DNA of 64,000 nucleotides from Ascidiimonas meishanensis (lineage in GTDB: Bacteria > Bacteroidota > Bacteroidia > Flavobacteriales > Flavobacteriaceae). The stretch covers positions 434,001-498,000 of the forward strand of contig NZ_JBBEXD010000001.1 in NCBI RefSeq assembly GCF_037782385.1, in the 5' to 3' direction. Position numbers and translations under genes: made by a program. Position 1 is the first letter of the stretch. Each line of letters starts with the position of its first letter. Shown one piece after another: positions 1 through 9,130 of this stretch. Below the pieces are notes generated by a model. That model was not told where the DNA came from. It searched no databases and saw nothing but the letters and a program-made list of their open reading frames with translations.

Positions 1-1
1 A

Positions 2-574
2 ACTTCAAATCGCTCATTTGTTACCTTTAGTTCTCCTCAAGACCGGAAAGATTTTGATGATTATCTTACGGCCTCAGGAATTGAAAACAAAACAGTTCAA
101 AATTATGAACTGCTTAATGAAAAATTATATCAGGAAGAGTACAACGTTCCATTTGTTGTTAATAGCACCATCACTTCTGGAGCTTTATTAGAAGAGGCAG
201 GTGATAGTTATATTTTTGAAGTTGGTAAAGTGATTGGTACGCAAAGTGAGCTTTATCAGGAAAAAGAACGAGTGAACCCTATAGAAATGCAGTATCCAAA
301 CAAATATAATTATAGCATTAAAGTTGCTATTCCTGAGGGGTATACTCCAGAAGGCTTAGAAAGCCTTGTAATTAATGAAAAATTGCTAAAAGAAGAAAAT
401 CTATTATGTAGTTTTAAATCAAATTATGAAATAGTAACAAATACCATTCATATAACTATTGAAGAAATTTATGCCGTAAATAAATTTCCTAAAGAAAACT
501 ATGAAGACTTTAGAAAAGTAATTAATGCTGCCTCAGATTTTAATAAAGCAACAATATTGTTTAGTGCAGAATAA
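2..574 (+). CDS. C-terminal part of a DUF3857/DUF3858-type transglutaminase-like protein (5' end outside window)
   Basis: The reading frame is open from base 2 to the TAA at 572-574, giving 190 codons with no start of its own, so this is the 3' end of a longer gene. The visible part ends in a region with the segment YSIKVAIPEGYTPEGLES followed by beta-strand-like alternation, which resembles the C-terminal DUF3858 domain found after the DUF3857 and transglutaminase-like domains in Bacteroidota envelope proteins. Those proteins are usually secreted or periplasmic and of unknown substrate. The internal ATG-like codons near 230 are not taken as a start because the frame continues upstream. Family assignment rests on a short C-terminal segment and is moderately secure. 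Confidence 0.6.
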   Translation, partial: TSNRSFVTFSSPQDRKDFDDYLTASGIENKTVQNYELLNEKLYQEEYNVPFVVNSTITSGALLEEAGDSYIFEVGKVIGTQSELYQEKERVNPIEMQYPNKYNYSIKVAIPEGYTPEGLESLVINEKLLKEENLLCSFKSNYEIVTNTIHITIEEIYAVNKFPKENYEDFRKVINAASDFNKATILFSAE

Positions 575-680
575 AAGTTATGCTCTTAAAAAGTGGCATT
601 TGTATGCATTATTTTAAACAAAACAGGATTAATTTAGACCCAAAGAGAAATCGCTACTTTTTCAATAAAAGGATGCTCAT

Positions 681-1307
681 CTAAATATTACCCATTTGAC
701 TTTTAGTTTCTAAAGAAAATAGGTTGTTCTGCAGGGTAAGTGTATTTAGTTTCAACAAACGCTCTTCTGAAATAGAAAAATCTGTCAATAAATTATCATT
801 TAAATACAATACTTCAAGATTTGAAAGCGCATTGATAGATTCTGGGAGATAGGTTAATTGATTGAAATCTAAAAAAAGAAATTCAAGATGGTATAAATCT
901 CCAATTGACTCTGGAATGTAACTCAATTGATTTGTTCCCAGTCCAAGACTATTTAGGTTTGAAAGCTTTCCAAGACCGTTAGGAAGATTTTTTAATTTAT
1001 TGTCAAATAAAAAAAGTCTTCTAAGGTTAGTCATTTCTGAAATGAATTCAGGAATGTGAGTAAGTTGATTTGTGTCGAGGTATAATATTTCAAGATGTTG
1101 GAAGGTAACTAAGAATTTTGGTATTGAGGTTAATTTATTACCATTTAAATCTAGTATTCTCAAATTTGAAATTTGTTGAATCTGTGGATATAACTCATGA
1201 AGATCCTCGTCAGCAATATCAAAATTAGAAAGGTTTAGAACATCTCTTCCGGTTTGGATTATTTCTTTGATTTTATGTCTGGCTATATTCATTTTACTCT
1301 TTTCCAT
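681..1307 (-). CDS. leucine-rich repeat protein
   Basis: The 208-residue product has about six consecutive 22-23-residue leucine-rich repeats between roughly residues 45 and 185, with the pattern L..L.L..N.L..IP (for example LRILDLNGNKLTSIPK and LEFLFLDFNQLTYLPE). No signal peptide or membrane segment is seen, and the N-terminal 40 residues are polar and helical, so the protein is probably cytoplasmic. LRR arrays of this kind bind proteins; the partner is unknown. It stands alone on the minus strand, with about 465 noncoding bases upstream. Function beyond protein binding cannot be read from the sequence. Confidence 0.85.
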   Translation of the reverse strand: MEKSKMNIARHKIKEIIQTGRDVLNLSNFDIADEDLHELYPQIQQISNLRILDLNGNKLTSIPKFLVTFQHLEILYLDTNQLTHIPEFISEMTNLRRLFLFDNKLKNLPNGLGKLSNLNSLGLGTNQLSYIPESIGDLYHLEFLFLDFNQLTYLPESINALSNLEVLYLNDNLLTDFSISEERLLKLNTLTLQNNLFSLETKSQMGNI

Positions 1308-1772
1308 TCCTTCAAAAATTTACAAAATAAAAAACACTCATTTACCATACGTAGTAAAATTCATATAATTCCCCTAAAACATTTGTAAAAAAAATCTTCT
1401 GCAAATTAAATTTATGCGTCGCACCCAAGAATAAAAAATAAGCTGGCCATATAGTGATTCATTATATTAGCAAGTAATCATATAAGGATCATACAATTGC
1501 TTTCCTGTAAGTATTTAGTTTTAGATTGTCATTTTATCTAGAAGAGATATCCGGAAGAAATGAGCGTACCTGAACCACTTTTATTTGTAGTTGTTATTAG
1601 AACTTTATTTGTAGCGTTCAACCTAGCCAAAGAGGTACCTTGAAATCAAAGTCATTTGAACAAAAACATAACAGATACTTCTTGAGATTATAAGCTTGCA
1701 TAAGACTCACACTCTTTGTTTTCATACCAACAAAAGTTCTTATTCTGCACATTTAGAAATATCTTCTACAAG
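1308..1772. other. intergenic stretch, 465 bp, no supported gene
   Basis: AT-rich spacer between two minus-strand genes. I see no RNA gene, repeat or terminator of note. A 35-codon minus-strand open stretch at 1538-1645 ends in the plausible protein tail SGSGTLISSGYLF before a TAG, but it has no start codon and is preceded by a stop. It may be a gene scar or chance. Confidence 0.6.
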
Positions 1773-2696
1773 CTATTTTGCTGGTTCTTCTACTTTGCCA
1801 AATAACTTATTTATCCATCCGCTCCATTTGTATTTCTTACCCATAATAAACAATATTACGGCATAAAGTACTAATGGAGTTAGTATTTCCAAACCTACCT
1901 TAGGGTCTGAAACGTCTATGAATAAAGAATCTGTTTGTAAGGCAGTCCAATCTGATGTAACTAATAATGCTGCTAGAATATTGTTACCAGCATGGTATCC
2001 TAAAGCTAATTCCAAACCATCATCCATTAAAGTCATAATCCCTAATAAGAATCCGGTTCCTATATAATAGACCATTACAATGTATCCTAACTTCTCTACT
2101 TCTGGATTAAAAGCATGCAAAAGACCAAAAAAAATAGAAGTGACAAAAAGGGGTACCCAACGGTTCTTCGCTAATACTCCCAAACCCTGCATCATATATC
2201 CTCTTAGGAAGTATTCTTCAAAACTAGTTTGAATAGGCAATAGAAAAATACCTATGAGTGCTAAAATGAAAAAATTGGTTGCATTAAAATTCCATTCGTA
2301 GTCTTGAGGAGTAAGATAATAACCTAATGCAAAAATCGTTAAATTGATGGCTATTACAATCGCAAAGCCAAAACCAATACGATTATAATCTACTTTATTT
2401 CTTGTAGTTGTAAGGCTTTTAATAGATAAGTTATGAATAAACTTGGTCCAAAACAACAGTGCAATCAAACCTCCTAAAAACGAAATAATTAATAAAACTA
2501 AAAAAAGATTTGCACCTATTATGTCAACCATTCCACCAATATCTGTAGGGATGGATGTCATACTATCAGCCTTCAAAAATAGAGCTATCACTAAGGGTAT
2601 AGCTCCTATAAATTGCCACCCAATAAAAACACTTACAACCCCTAGTATATACTTCCAAATCTCTGTTGTTCCTTTATACGCTTGCTCTATAAACAT
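1773..2696 (-). CDS. CPBP-family intramembrane metalloprotease (CAAX/Abi type)
   Basis: The 307-residue protein is strongly hydrophobic with about eight membrane segments. It carries the three CPBP motifs: EEYFLR at about 160-165 (EExxxR), FFGLLHAF at about 189-196 (FxxxH) and HAGNN at about 235-239 (HxxxN), which form the metal-binding glutamate-type active site in the Rce1/CPBP family. Such proteins cleave membrane substrates or act in immunity or bacteriocin tolerance; the substrate is not predictable here. It sits 5 bases downstream of menC and is probably cotranscribed with it, an arrangement I associate with flavobacterial men loci. Family assignment is firm; role unknown. Confidence 0.9.
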   Translation of the reverse strand: MFIEQAYKGTTEIWKYILGVVSVFIGWQFIGAIPLVIALFLKADSMTSIPTDIGGMVDIIGANLFLVLLIISFLGGLIALLFWTKFIHNLSIKSLTTTRNKVDYNRIGFGFAIVIAINLTIFALGYYLTPQDYEWNFNATNFFILALIGIFLLPIQTSFEEYFLRGYMMQGLGVLAKNRWVPLFVTSIFFGLLHAFNPEVEKLGYIVMVYYIGTGFLLGIMTLMDDGLELALGYHAGNNILAALLVTSDWTALQTDSLFIDVSDPKVGLEILTPLVLYAVILFIMGKKYKWSGWINKLFGKVEEPAK

Positions 2697-2701
2697 TTAG
2701 C

Positions 2702-3739
2702 TTAAATTATATTAACGTTCCATTTTTTATCTTTTTCGTAACTCAAATATCCCGAAGACACCTTTAACGGGCATTCAAAATTATTTGTATAAAGACTTCC
2801 TGTTCCTAGTCCTTGTGGCAATGTTACTCCTTTCAAATAGGCATACTGTGCAATTGCATTTAACCCTATATTACTTTCAAGAGCGCTTGTAATCCACCAT
2901 TTGATAGCATATTTTTCTGCAAGTTCTATCCATTCATCAGTTCCTTTAAAACCTCCAACAAGGCTAGGCTTTAAAATAATAAATTGCGGTTTCACTATTT
3001 GTAGTATTTCCTCTTTATTTGTTACATTAAAAATGCCAATAAGTTCTTCATCTAATGCTATAGGTAGTGGCGTCATTTCACATAATTGTTTCATTTCTAT
3101 TAGTTGCCCTTGTTTAATAGGCTGTTCAATAGAATGAAGATCATACTGTGCAAGGATGTTGAGTTTGCTCATGGCTTCTTGAGGACTAAAAGCTCCATTG
3201 GCATCTACCCGGATTTCTATTTGATCTTTAGAGAAATCCTTCCGGATTAGAGCAAGTAATTTGATTTCTTCTTCAAAAGAAATAGCTCCAATTTTCATTT
3301 TGATACAATCGTAGCCTTCGTCTAGCTTCTGTTGTATTTGTGCTTTCATGAAATCCGGATCTCCCATCCAAATGAGCCCATTAATTTTTATAGAAGCATC
3401 TCCTTTTGTAAATGATGATGCAAAAAGTTCAAAAGAATTTTTAGATTGTAGAGAAAGAAAAGCCTGTTCTAAACCAAATTGTATACTTGGAAACTCTTCT
3501 GTTATTTTTAATAGTTTTTCAAGGCCTAGGTGAATATCAAAACAAATTTCTTGCAGTTTTTCCTCGTAATCAGGTCTATCATCTATACTAAGCCCCCGAA
3601 GAATTCCACATTCTCCTATTCCTATCTTCTTTCCATCGGTTAGTATGATAAACCATGTTTCTTTTTTCTTCAATATCCCTCGTGAAGTGCCACTGGGTCT
3701 TTTAAAATTAAGTATGTATTTGTGATAGGTAGCTTTCAT
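2702..3739 (-). CDS. menC: o-succinylbenzoate synthase (enolase superfamily)
   Basis: MenC dehydrates SHCHC to o-succinylbenzoate in menaquinone synthesis in the cytoplasm. The enolase-superfamily signature is complete: KMKIG (KxK general base), RVDANGAF and SIEQPI and ALDEE (three acidic Mg ligands), and a late Lys in ILKPSLVGG. I start at the ATG at 3739 (MKATYHKY); the frame also opens five codons earlier at a TTG, which would be less usual. Enolase relatives include dipeptide epimerases, but the presence of menA, menB, menD and an isochorismate synthase within 14 kb supports MenC. It is divergent from the SDR gene at 3802 with about 60 bases between the starts, so the promoters must lie in that gap. 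menE, often next to menC, is not here. Confidence 0.9.
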   Translation of the reverse strand: MKATYHKYILNFKRPSGTSRGILKKKETWFIILTDGKKIGIGECGILRGLSIDDRPDYEEKLQEICFDIHLGLEKLLKITEEFPSIQFGLEQAFLSLQSKNSFELFASSFTKGDASIKINGLIWMGDPDFMKAQIQQKLDEGYDCIKMKIGAISFEEEIKLLALIRKDFSKDQIEIRVDANGAFSPQEAMSKLNILAQYDLHSIEQPIKQGQLIEMKQLCEMTPLPIALDEELIGIFNVTNKEEILQIVKPQFIILKPSLVGGFKGTDEWIELAEKYAIKWWITSALESNIGLNAIAQYAYLKGVTLPQGLGTGSLYTNNFECPLKVSSGYLSYEKDKKWNVNII

Positions 3740-3801
3740 ATTGGACGATGCCAAATTTAGCTATAAATTTGAATCTGAATAGCATTTTCAACAATAAAGA
3801 T

Positions 3802-4590
3802 ATGATTAGAGAAAAAGTAATTTGGATAACGGGTGCCTCAAGCGGAATTGGCGAAGCGCTGGCATATGAACTTTCAAAATATGACAATAAGATAATCCTT
3901 TCTGCCCGAAGAGAAAGTGAATTGCAAAAAGTGAGATCACAATGCTTATATCCAGAAAATATAAGAATTGTTCCCTTAGATCTTTTGAAGTTTGAACAAA
4001 TGGAAACGTATGTAAAATTAGCTCTTGAATGTTTTGGTTCTATTGATATTCTAATTAATAACGGAGGAATAAGTCAACGATCTTTAATTGCAGAAACAAG
4101 CTTTCTGGTAGATAAACAAATCATGGAAACTGATTATTTAGGAACTATAGCTTTAACTAAGGCACTGCTGCCTCATTTTTTAGCGAAAAAGCAGGGGTAC
4201 TACGTGACCGTTACTAGTTTAATGGGAAAATTCGGCACTCCCTACAGATCTTCCTATTGCGGCGCTAAACATGCACTTCATGGTTTTTTTGATGTCTTGA
4301 GAATGGAGCATGAAAAAGATGGGATTGATGTCACGTTGATTTGTCCAGGATTTGTGAATACTAACGTGGCTAAAAATGCTTTGACAGGCTCGGGTAAAAA
4401 ACAAGTGACTAATGATAAAGCAACTCAAAATGGTCTCTCACCAGAGGTCTTTTCAACTAGAATGATTAAAGCTATGAAGAAAAAGAAATTTGAAGCATAC
4501 ATTGGTCGTAAAGAAATCCTAGGAGTATATCTAAAGAGATTTTTTCCTAGATATTTACATAGATTTGTATTAAAAAGTACTATTAAATAG
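3802..4590 (+). CDS. short-chain dehydrogenase/reductase
   Basis: Classical SDR of 262 residues. The Rossmann glycine motif TGASSGIG lies at about residues 9-16, NNGG replaces the usual NNAG near 88, and the catalytic Ser-Tyr-Lys is present (VTSLMG, then YCGAK). NAD(P)-dependent oxidoreduction of an unknown alcohol or ketone is expected. I choose the ATG at 3802 (MIREKVIW) because the glycine motif then falls at the usual distance from the N-terminus; an in-frame ATG at 3748 would add 18 Asn-rich residues and overlap the menC promoter region. The gene converges with the UPF0173 gene, their stops only 2 bases apart. Confidence 0.9.
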   Translation: MIREKVIWITGASSGIGEALAYELSKYDNKIILSARRESELQKVRSQCLYPENIRIVPLDLLKFEQMETYVKLALECFGSIDILINNGGISQRSLIAETSFLVDKQIMETDYLGTIALTKALLPHFLAKKQGYYVTVTSLMGKFGTPYRSSYCGAKHALHGFFDVLRMEHEKDGIDVTLICPGFVNTNVAKNALTGSGKKQVTNDKATQNGLSPEVFSTRMIKAMKKKKFEAYIGRKEILGVYLKRFFPRYLHRFVLKSTIK

Positions 4591-4592
4591 CT

Positions 4593-5273
4593 TTAAAATT
4601 CAATACTTTCACCTATTGGAAGAAGAATAAGGTCTTTCCCCGAAGCGGCAAATTTACTTTTGGCCTCTTTATGATCTATTTTTATATAACCAAAAGTATC
4701 ATAATGATATCCCATAATCTTATCACATTCAATAAAATTGCTCGCCAAAATAGCATCGTCAATTCCCATAGTAAAATTATCACCTATCGGCAGAATTGCT
4801 AAATCTAATTTTGTGAAAAGTGGTATGAGCTTCATATCCATTGTAAGAGCTGTATCTCCAGCGATATAAACGTTTTTATGTTTTCCTTCAATAATAAAAC
4901 CTCCTGGTTGACCACCATAACTACCGTCTTCAAAGGAAGATGTATGAATGGCATTTACATATTTTACCTTGCCAAATTCAAAGTTCCAGTTTCCTCCATG
5001 ATTCATAGGGTGTACCTTAAATCCTTTAATTTGGTAATAAGTGGTGATCTCAAAATTAGAAACGATAACTGCACCCGTGCTTGTGGCAATGGCTTCTACA
5101 TCTGCAACATGGTCTGCATGTGCATGTGTAATTAAAATATAATCACAAGTAATTTTATTTATATCAATAAGGTCTTTAGCAAGTTCATTTTCTGAAATAA
5201 ACGGATCGATTAAAACTCCTATATTGCCTATATCTATTTTAACACAAGCATGTCCCAAGAACGTGATTTTCAT
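4593..5273 (-). CDS. UPF0173 metal-dependent hydrolase (metallo-beta-lactamase fold)
   Basis: The 226-residue protein has the metallo-beta-lactamase zinc motif THAHADHV (HxHxDH) at about residues 50-57, followed by GNW/NAIHTSS and AGDTALTMDM (third His/Asp ligands) and a late GYHYDT histidine. Length and layout fit UPF0173 (YtkL/UlaG-like) hydrolases, whose physiological substrate is mostly unknown. No signal peptide, so cytoplasmic. This gene is a frequent neighbour of menC and menA in flavobacteria, but a direct role in quinone synthesis is not shown. Confidence 0.9.
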   Translation of the reverse strand: MKITFLGHACVKIDIGNIGVLIDPFISENELAKDLIDINKITCDYILITHAHADHVADVEAIATSTGAVIVSNFEITTYYQIKGFKVHPMNHGGNWNFEFGKVKYVNAIHTSSFEDGSYGGQPGGFIIEGKHKNVYIAGDTALTMDMKLIPLFTKLDLAILPIGDNFTMGIDDAILASNFIECDKIMGYHYDTFGYIKIDHKEAKSKFAASGKDLILLPIGESIEF

Positions 5274-5308
5274 TGTAAAAAAATTTTATGGTTTTTTACC
5301 TCTAGATT

Positions 5309-7255
5309 TTAACTAAAGTTAAACCAAAATCTGACACCATCAACATCTTTATCAAAATTAAGTGTTGAGCGCAATTGGTTAACGAGTCTTTCAATTAGCT
5401 TAATACCCAAGGAGCTGCCTGCGCGCTTTTCTACATCTTCAGGAAGTCCGTTACCATTGTCAAGATACTCAAAAACCCCTAATTTACCGTTCATTCTTAC
5501 GCTTATATATATTTGACCATCTTCACGACCTGTAAAGGCATACTTTAATGAATTTGAAACTAGTTCGTTGATAATCAATCCTATTGGAATTGCACGGTCT
5601 ATATCCAATTCAGTGCCTTCTGCATCAATAATAATATTGATTTTGTGACCTCCTTTTTTGTAAACAGACTGCACACTATTTACCAATGATTCTATATATT
5701 CCTGCATCTGAATCACTGAAAGATCTTCGTTTTGATAGAGTTTTTGATGAATTAATGCCATTGCTTTTACTCTACTTCTACCCTCTTCTAACGCAGCTAT
5801 AGCTTCTTTGCTTTTGGTATTTTTTGTTTGCATGCTTAGAAGACTGGAAACCATTTGAAGATTGTTCTTAACCCGATGATGTATTTCTTTTAATAATGAA
5901 TCTTTTTCTGCTAAAGACAACTCTATAAAGTTCTTTTGTTCTTCTATAACCTTTTTGTTCTTAACACTTTTAAAATAGGCTAATATGGCTACCAAACACA
6001 CTAAAAGTGCTACCATTAAAGCTACAATACTATAATTTATCTTTTTATCACGTTGTAATATTTCTACTTTTGTATTCTCTATATCTTTTTTTTGTTTTTG
6101 TATGGTTGCTTTCTGGTTTTTAAGATCTAAAGAAACTAGGGTCCCTAACAATTCTCGTTTGCTCTTTGAAGCAGTTATAGAATCTTTAGTCTCAATATAT
6201 TTCTTGAAAAATAAAGAGGCAGAATCTGATTCTTTTACTTTTAAATAATACTCAGCCAAAAGACGATTGAATCCTGTAATATTTACATTCTTTTCATAAA
6301 ATGAAATACTATCTAAATATTGTTTGGCAGTTAAGGGAATATTTAATTGAAGATAGCAATCAGCCAAATTTGCCCAAAGCTCTAACAGTTCTACCGAAAA
6401 TTTTCCTCTAGTTTCCTCCCTTATAAAGGTCACGGCAGATTCTAGTAAAGGAATCGCCGTATTGTATTCTTTTAGTTTTAGCCGACATTTACCTAAATTA
6501 CCTTGAATTTTTCCTTTAATTAACCTTGCTTCCGCAATTTCCTCTGCTGTCTTATCATAACGGTTTTCAGTAAGATAAAGATTGATGAAGTTTAAGGCTC
6601 TATCTGCTTTACTGATTGCCATAAAATAAGCATCATCTAATCTATGATACTCTGCCATTTGATTATGATACAGGGCATTTCCAAGAAAATCACTGTCTTC
6701 TAACGTAGACTCAAACTCCATAATATAATCTCGGACTGCTTGATTATACAATCCCAGATTAGCATATATATCGTACATTGATATATCAATACCAGAATCT
6801 ACAATTTCGTTTCGTATATCAAGTTGCTTGTCATAAATTTTCAGTGTTGCATATGCCTTATCCATCACCTCTAACAGATGTAATCTTGTCTTTGGGTCTA
6901 ATTTTATTTTGGAACCATGTATTTCCTCTGCTACCTTTATACTTTTTTTGTAATCACCTACATCAAAATATACTTGTGCTAGAATGATATTATACTGCAA
7001 AATTCCCAATGAGTCTTTGGAGTTCTTCGATTCTTTTAAGAAATCATTAATTTGAGTCGTCCAACGATATTCAGATTGTTGGTATCTATTCTCTAGGCTA
7101 AAAAAGAAGTCTAACCTGTCTTTTGCATTCCCTTTATCAATAAAAGTCTGCAAAGACTGTTTAGAATCACTAGTTGTCTTTTGCGAATAACTATATGTTA
7201 GTAAACAAAAGCAAGCCAGCAATGTAAACATTATTTGTCTTATGTTGGTACACAT
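5309..7255 (-). CDS. TPR-containing membrane sensor histidine kinase (HisKA_2/HWE-like)
   Basis: The 648-residue protein has an N-terminal signal or anchor (about residues 7-24), a periplasmic region of about 350 residues made of helical TPR-like repeats, a coiled segment, one membrane helix (SIVALMVALLVCLVAILAY) near 410 and a cytoplasmic kinase. The phosphoacceptor motif EIHHRVKNNLQMVSSLL and the N-box LIINELVSNSLKYAF are of the HisKA_2 type, followed by DNGNGLPE and SLGIKLIERLV (G boxes). Such TPR kinases usually pass phosphate to a LytTR regulator; the one at 8332-9090 is the natural partner although about 1.08 kb of noncoding DNA lies between them. The ligand is unknown. Confidence 0.9.
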   Translation of the reverse strand: MCTNIRQIMFTLLACFCLLTYSYSQKTTSDSKQSLQTFIDKGNAKDRLDFFFSLENRYQQSEYRWTTQINDFLKESKNSKDSLGILQYNIILAQVYFDVGDYKKSIKVAEEIHGSKIKLDPKTRLHLLEVMDKAYATLKIYDKQLDIRNEIVDSGIDISMYDIYANLGLYNQAVRDYIMEFESTLEDSDFLGNALYHNQMAEYHRLDDAYFMAISKADRALNFINLYLTENRYDKTAEEIAEARLIKGKIQGNLGKCRLKLKEYNTAIPLLESAVTFIREETRGKFSVELLELWANLADCYLQLNIPLTAKQYLDSISFYEKNVNITGFNRLLAEYYLKVKESDSASLFFKKYIETKDSITASKSKRELLGTLVSLDLKNQKATIQKQKKDIENTKVEILQRDKKINYSIVALMVALLVCLVAILAYFKSVKNKKVIEEQKNFIELSLAEKDSLLKEIHHRVKNNLQMVSSLLSMQTKNTKSKEAIAALEEGRSRVKAMALIHQKLYQNEDLSVIQMQEYIESLVNSVQSVYKKGGHKINIIIDAEGTELDIDRAIPIGLIINELVSNSLKYAFTGREDGQIYISVRMNGKLGVFEYLDNGNGLPEDVEKRAGSSLGIKLIERLVNQLRSTLNFDKDVDGVRFWFNFS

Positions 7256-7582
7256 TGGTTCTTGTCTGTATTTAATAACTATGTATTGTTAATTTTATTT
7301 AATACACAGCTTGTTAAATTTTGAGAAAGCTTAATTCACAAATAAAATATCTAAATCTCTAACAAAAAAATAATTTGTCACTTGATTGAGCTTATTGAAA
7401 TAAGATTCCTCTTTTCAATCTGAAAAACAAGTATTTAGCGATTTGGGGCATTACTAAAAACTATGGATGTAAATCTAATCTATTATAGAGTTCATATTTC
7501 ATTTTTGTTGCATAGAAGCATTTTTTTGTTGTAAAAATCAAATCTTAACAAGTGATAATAGATGTATTTAACTTTTAAACTA

Positions 7583-7612
7583 AGTATCCCGAACAAAAAT
7601 GTCCGGGATACT
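7583..7612. terminator. hairpin, possible terminator or RNA 3' end
   Basis: The 9-base arms AGTATCCCG and CGGGATACT pair perfectly around a 12-base loop. The flanks are T/A-rich but lack a long T tract on either strand, so termination strength is uncertain. It lies in the noncoding region between the kinase and regulator genes. Confidence 0.45.
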
Positions 7613-7802
7613 ATATTGTTAATAAACCCTATAAAATGAAACAAGATTATTATAAATTGATTATAAACTATTTACAATACCTTATTTACTCAATTCAAAC
7701 ATACAAACAATTATAACCTTCTTTCTACAATTGTTGTATAATCTATAGAATATGTTGTCAAAATAACGTAAAAGTGCTTTTTATTTGAAAAGTAAAGTGT
7801 GT

Positions 7803-7843
7803 CAAAAAAAACAAGCCTTGCTAAGTAGGTAACGAGGCTTGTT
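7803..7843 (-). terminator. intrinsic terminator (minus strand)
   Basis: Arms AACAAGCCT (7810-7818) and AGGCTTGTT (7835-7843) pair perfectly. On the minus strand the hairpin is followed directly by eight U (the A run at 7803-7810). This is a textbook terminator for transcription coming from higher coordinates, nearly 500 bases after the LytTR regulator stop, so either that mRNA has a long 3' UTR or a small transcript starts in between. Confidence 0.75.
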
Positions 7844-8331
7844 CTGGAGGCTTTTAGATAGTATAAAGATTTGGGATAGTTAAACTATCTATCAAATATT
7901 TCATTGATACTCCTAACTTACAGCATTCTTAAACTATAAAAAAAATATTGTTGTATAAAGTCTTGAATGTGTTGTAAAAACTTATCTTTCTATGGTATAG
8001 ATCCTTTGTGAATGGATTGATATAAATTTTCAAATAGTTTGAAGCAACAATATTGATCAGGTTATAATTTAAAATATAAGCTATTAAAGGCTTTAGAAAC
8101 CTCAAAGTTTGGGGCTGGCTATTCTAAATAAAATTTGAAGTGTCAAATAAATTAGATTAATAATTGAATTAACTTCATTCAAAACACGCACACGTCAAAA
8201 CCTAAAATAACTGTAAATTTTTAGACGAATATCGTGAAAATATCTCTGTTTGTTTTTAGCCGATAACTATAAACTAGCCAATCCGCAATACCAATAGTAG
8301 ATAGTGTCGTTTTAAGAAAATAAAGAAGTAG

Positions 8332-9090
8332 TTATGAATTCATAGAAGACAATATAAAGTCCCTAAATTCTCTTGAAATAGGTATTAGTCGTTCCTTAAT
8401 CATAATATCTTTACTATTTACCGCTTGTATGTGCTGTAAATTAACAATATATGATTTGTGAGCTCTATAAAAATGATCTTGAGGTAGTTTCTCCAGATAA
8501 TCTTTTAAAGCAGATCTAACTAAAAACTGTTTATCAGCTGTATGTATTTCAAGATAAACATTGTCTGCTTTTATAAATTGAATTTCATCAAAGTAAACAC
8601 GGTGAAACAAATCATTCTTTTTAACAAAAATAGAATCTTTCAAAACGGAATTACTCACAACCTCACTTTCTTCTTCGCTTCTATCTGTTTGTCCTTCTGC
8701 ACGACCTTCATCATAATTGAAAGAGGAAAGTGCTATTTCAATAGATGTATAAAGATCTTGCTGCTCAAAAGGTTTGACTAGGTATCCATTTGGCTTGACC
8801 AACTTAGCATTCTCTACAGTGGCTCTATCAGAATTAGAGGTTACAAAAATAAATGGAATATTATGATTTTGTCTAATATACTTCCCTAGATCTATTCCAG
8901 TTTCATGAGACGCTAATATAATATCTATAAGAACCAGATCTACTTTCTTAACAGTTAAAATCTGCTTTGCTTGCTGATAGTCAATTACATTTCCAACAAT
9001 TTCATATCCAATATCTTCTAACATATACTGAATATCATCTGCAATAATAACGTTATCTTCTACAATGAGAATTTTGATTGTGTTATCCAA
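8332..9090 (-). CDS. LytTR-family response regulator
   Basis: Residues about 5-122 form a receiver domain (ILIVEDN acidic pocket, phospho-Asp in VLIDIIL, FVTSNSD, and Lys in YLVKPF). Residues about 150-250 form a LytTR DNA-binding domain with the typical FIKADNVYLEIHT and FYRAHKSYIVNL segments. It should act as transcription factor downstream of the TPR kinase at 5309-7255. The frame opens at a TTG at 9090; there is no ATG or GTG between the upstream in-frame stop and the first receiver strand, so a TTG start (or another rare start) looks genuine. Confidence 0.93.
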   Translation of the reverse strand: MDNTIKILIVEDNVIIADDIQYMLEDIGYEIVGNVIDYQQAKQILTVKKVDLVLIDIILASHETGIDLGKYIRQNHNIPFIFVTSNSDRATVENAKLVKPNGYLVKPFEQQDLYTSIEIALSSFNYDEGRAEGQTDRSEEESEVVSNSVLKDSIFVKKNDLFHRVYFDEIQFIKADNVYLEIHTADKQFLVRSALKDYLEKLPQDHFYRAHKSYIVNLQHIQAVNSKDIMIKERLIPISREFRDFILSSMNS

Positions 9091-9130
9091 AAGCCTTAAT
9101 TTTTTGATTAGTTAATTATTGCAAATAAAA

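Larger units (their letters stand above)
7256..8331. other. 1.08 kb noncoding region between regulator and kinase genes
   Basis: Very AT-rich with no open frame of believable composition on either strand. It contains two strong hairpins (7583-7612 and 7810-7843), annotated separately. The remaining sequence 7844-8331 and 7256-7582 shows nothing I can name. The length is unusual for a window whose other spacers mostly run below 300 bases; a small RNA or a degraded gene could be present. Confidence 0.5.
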
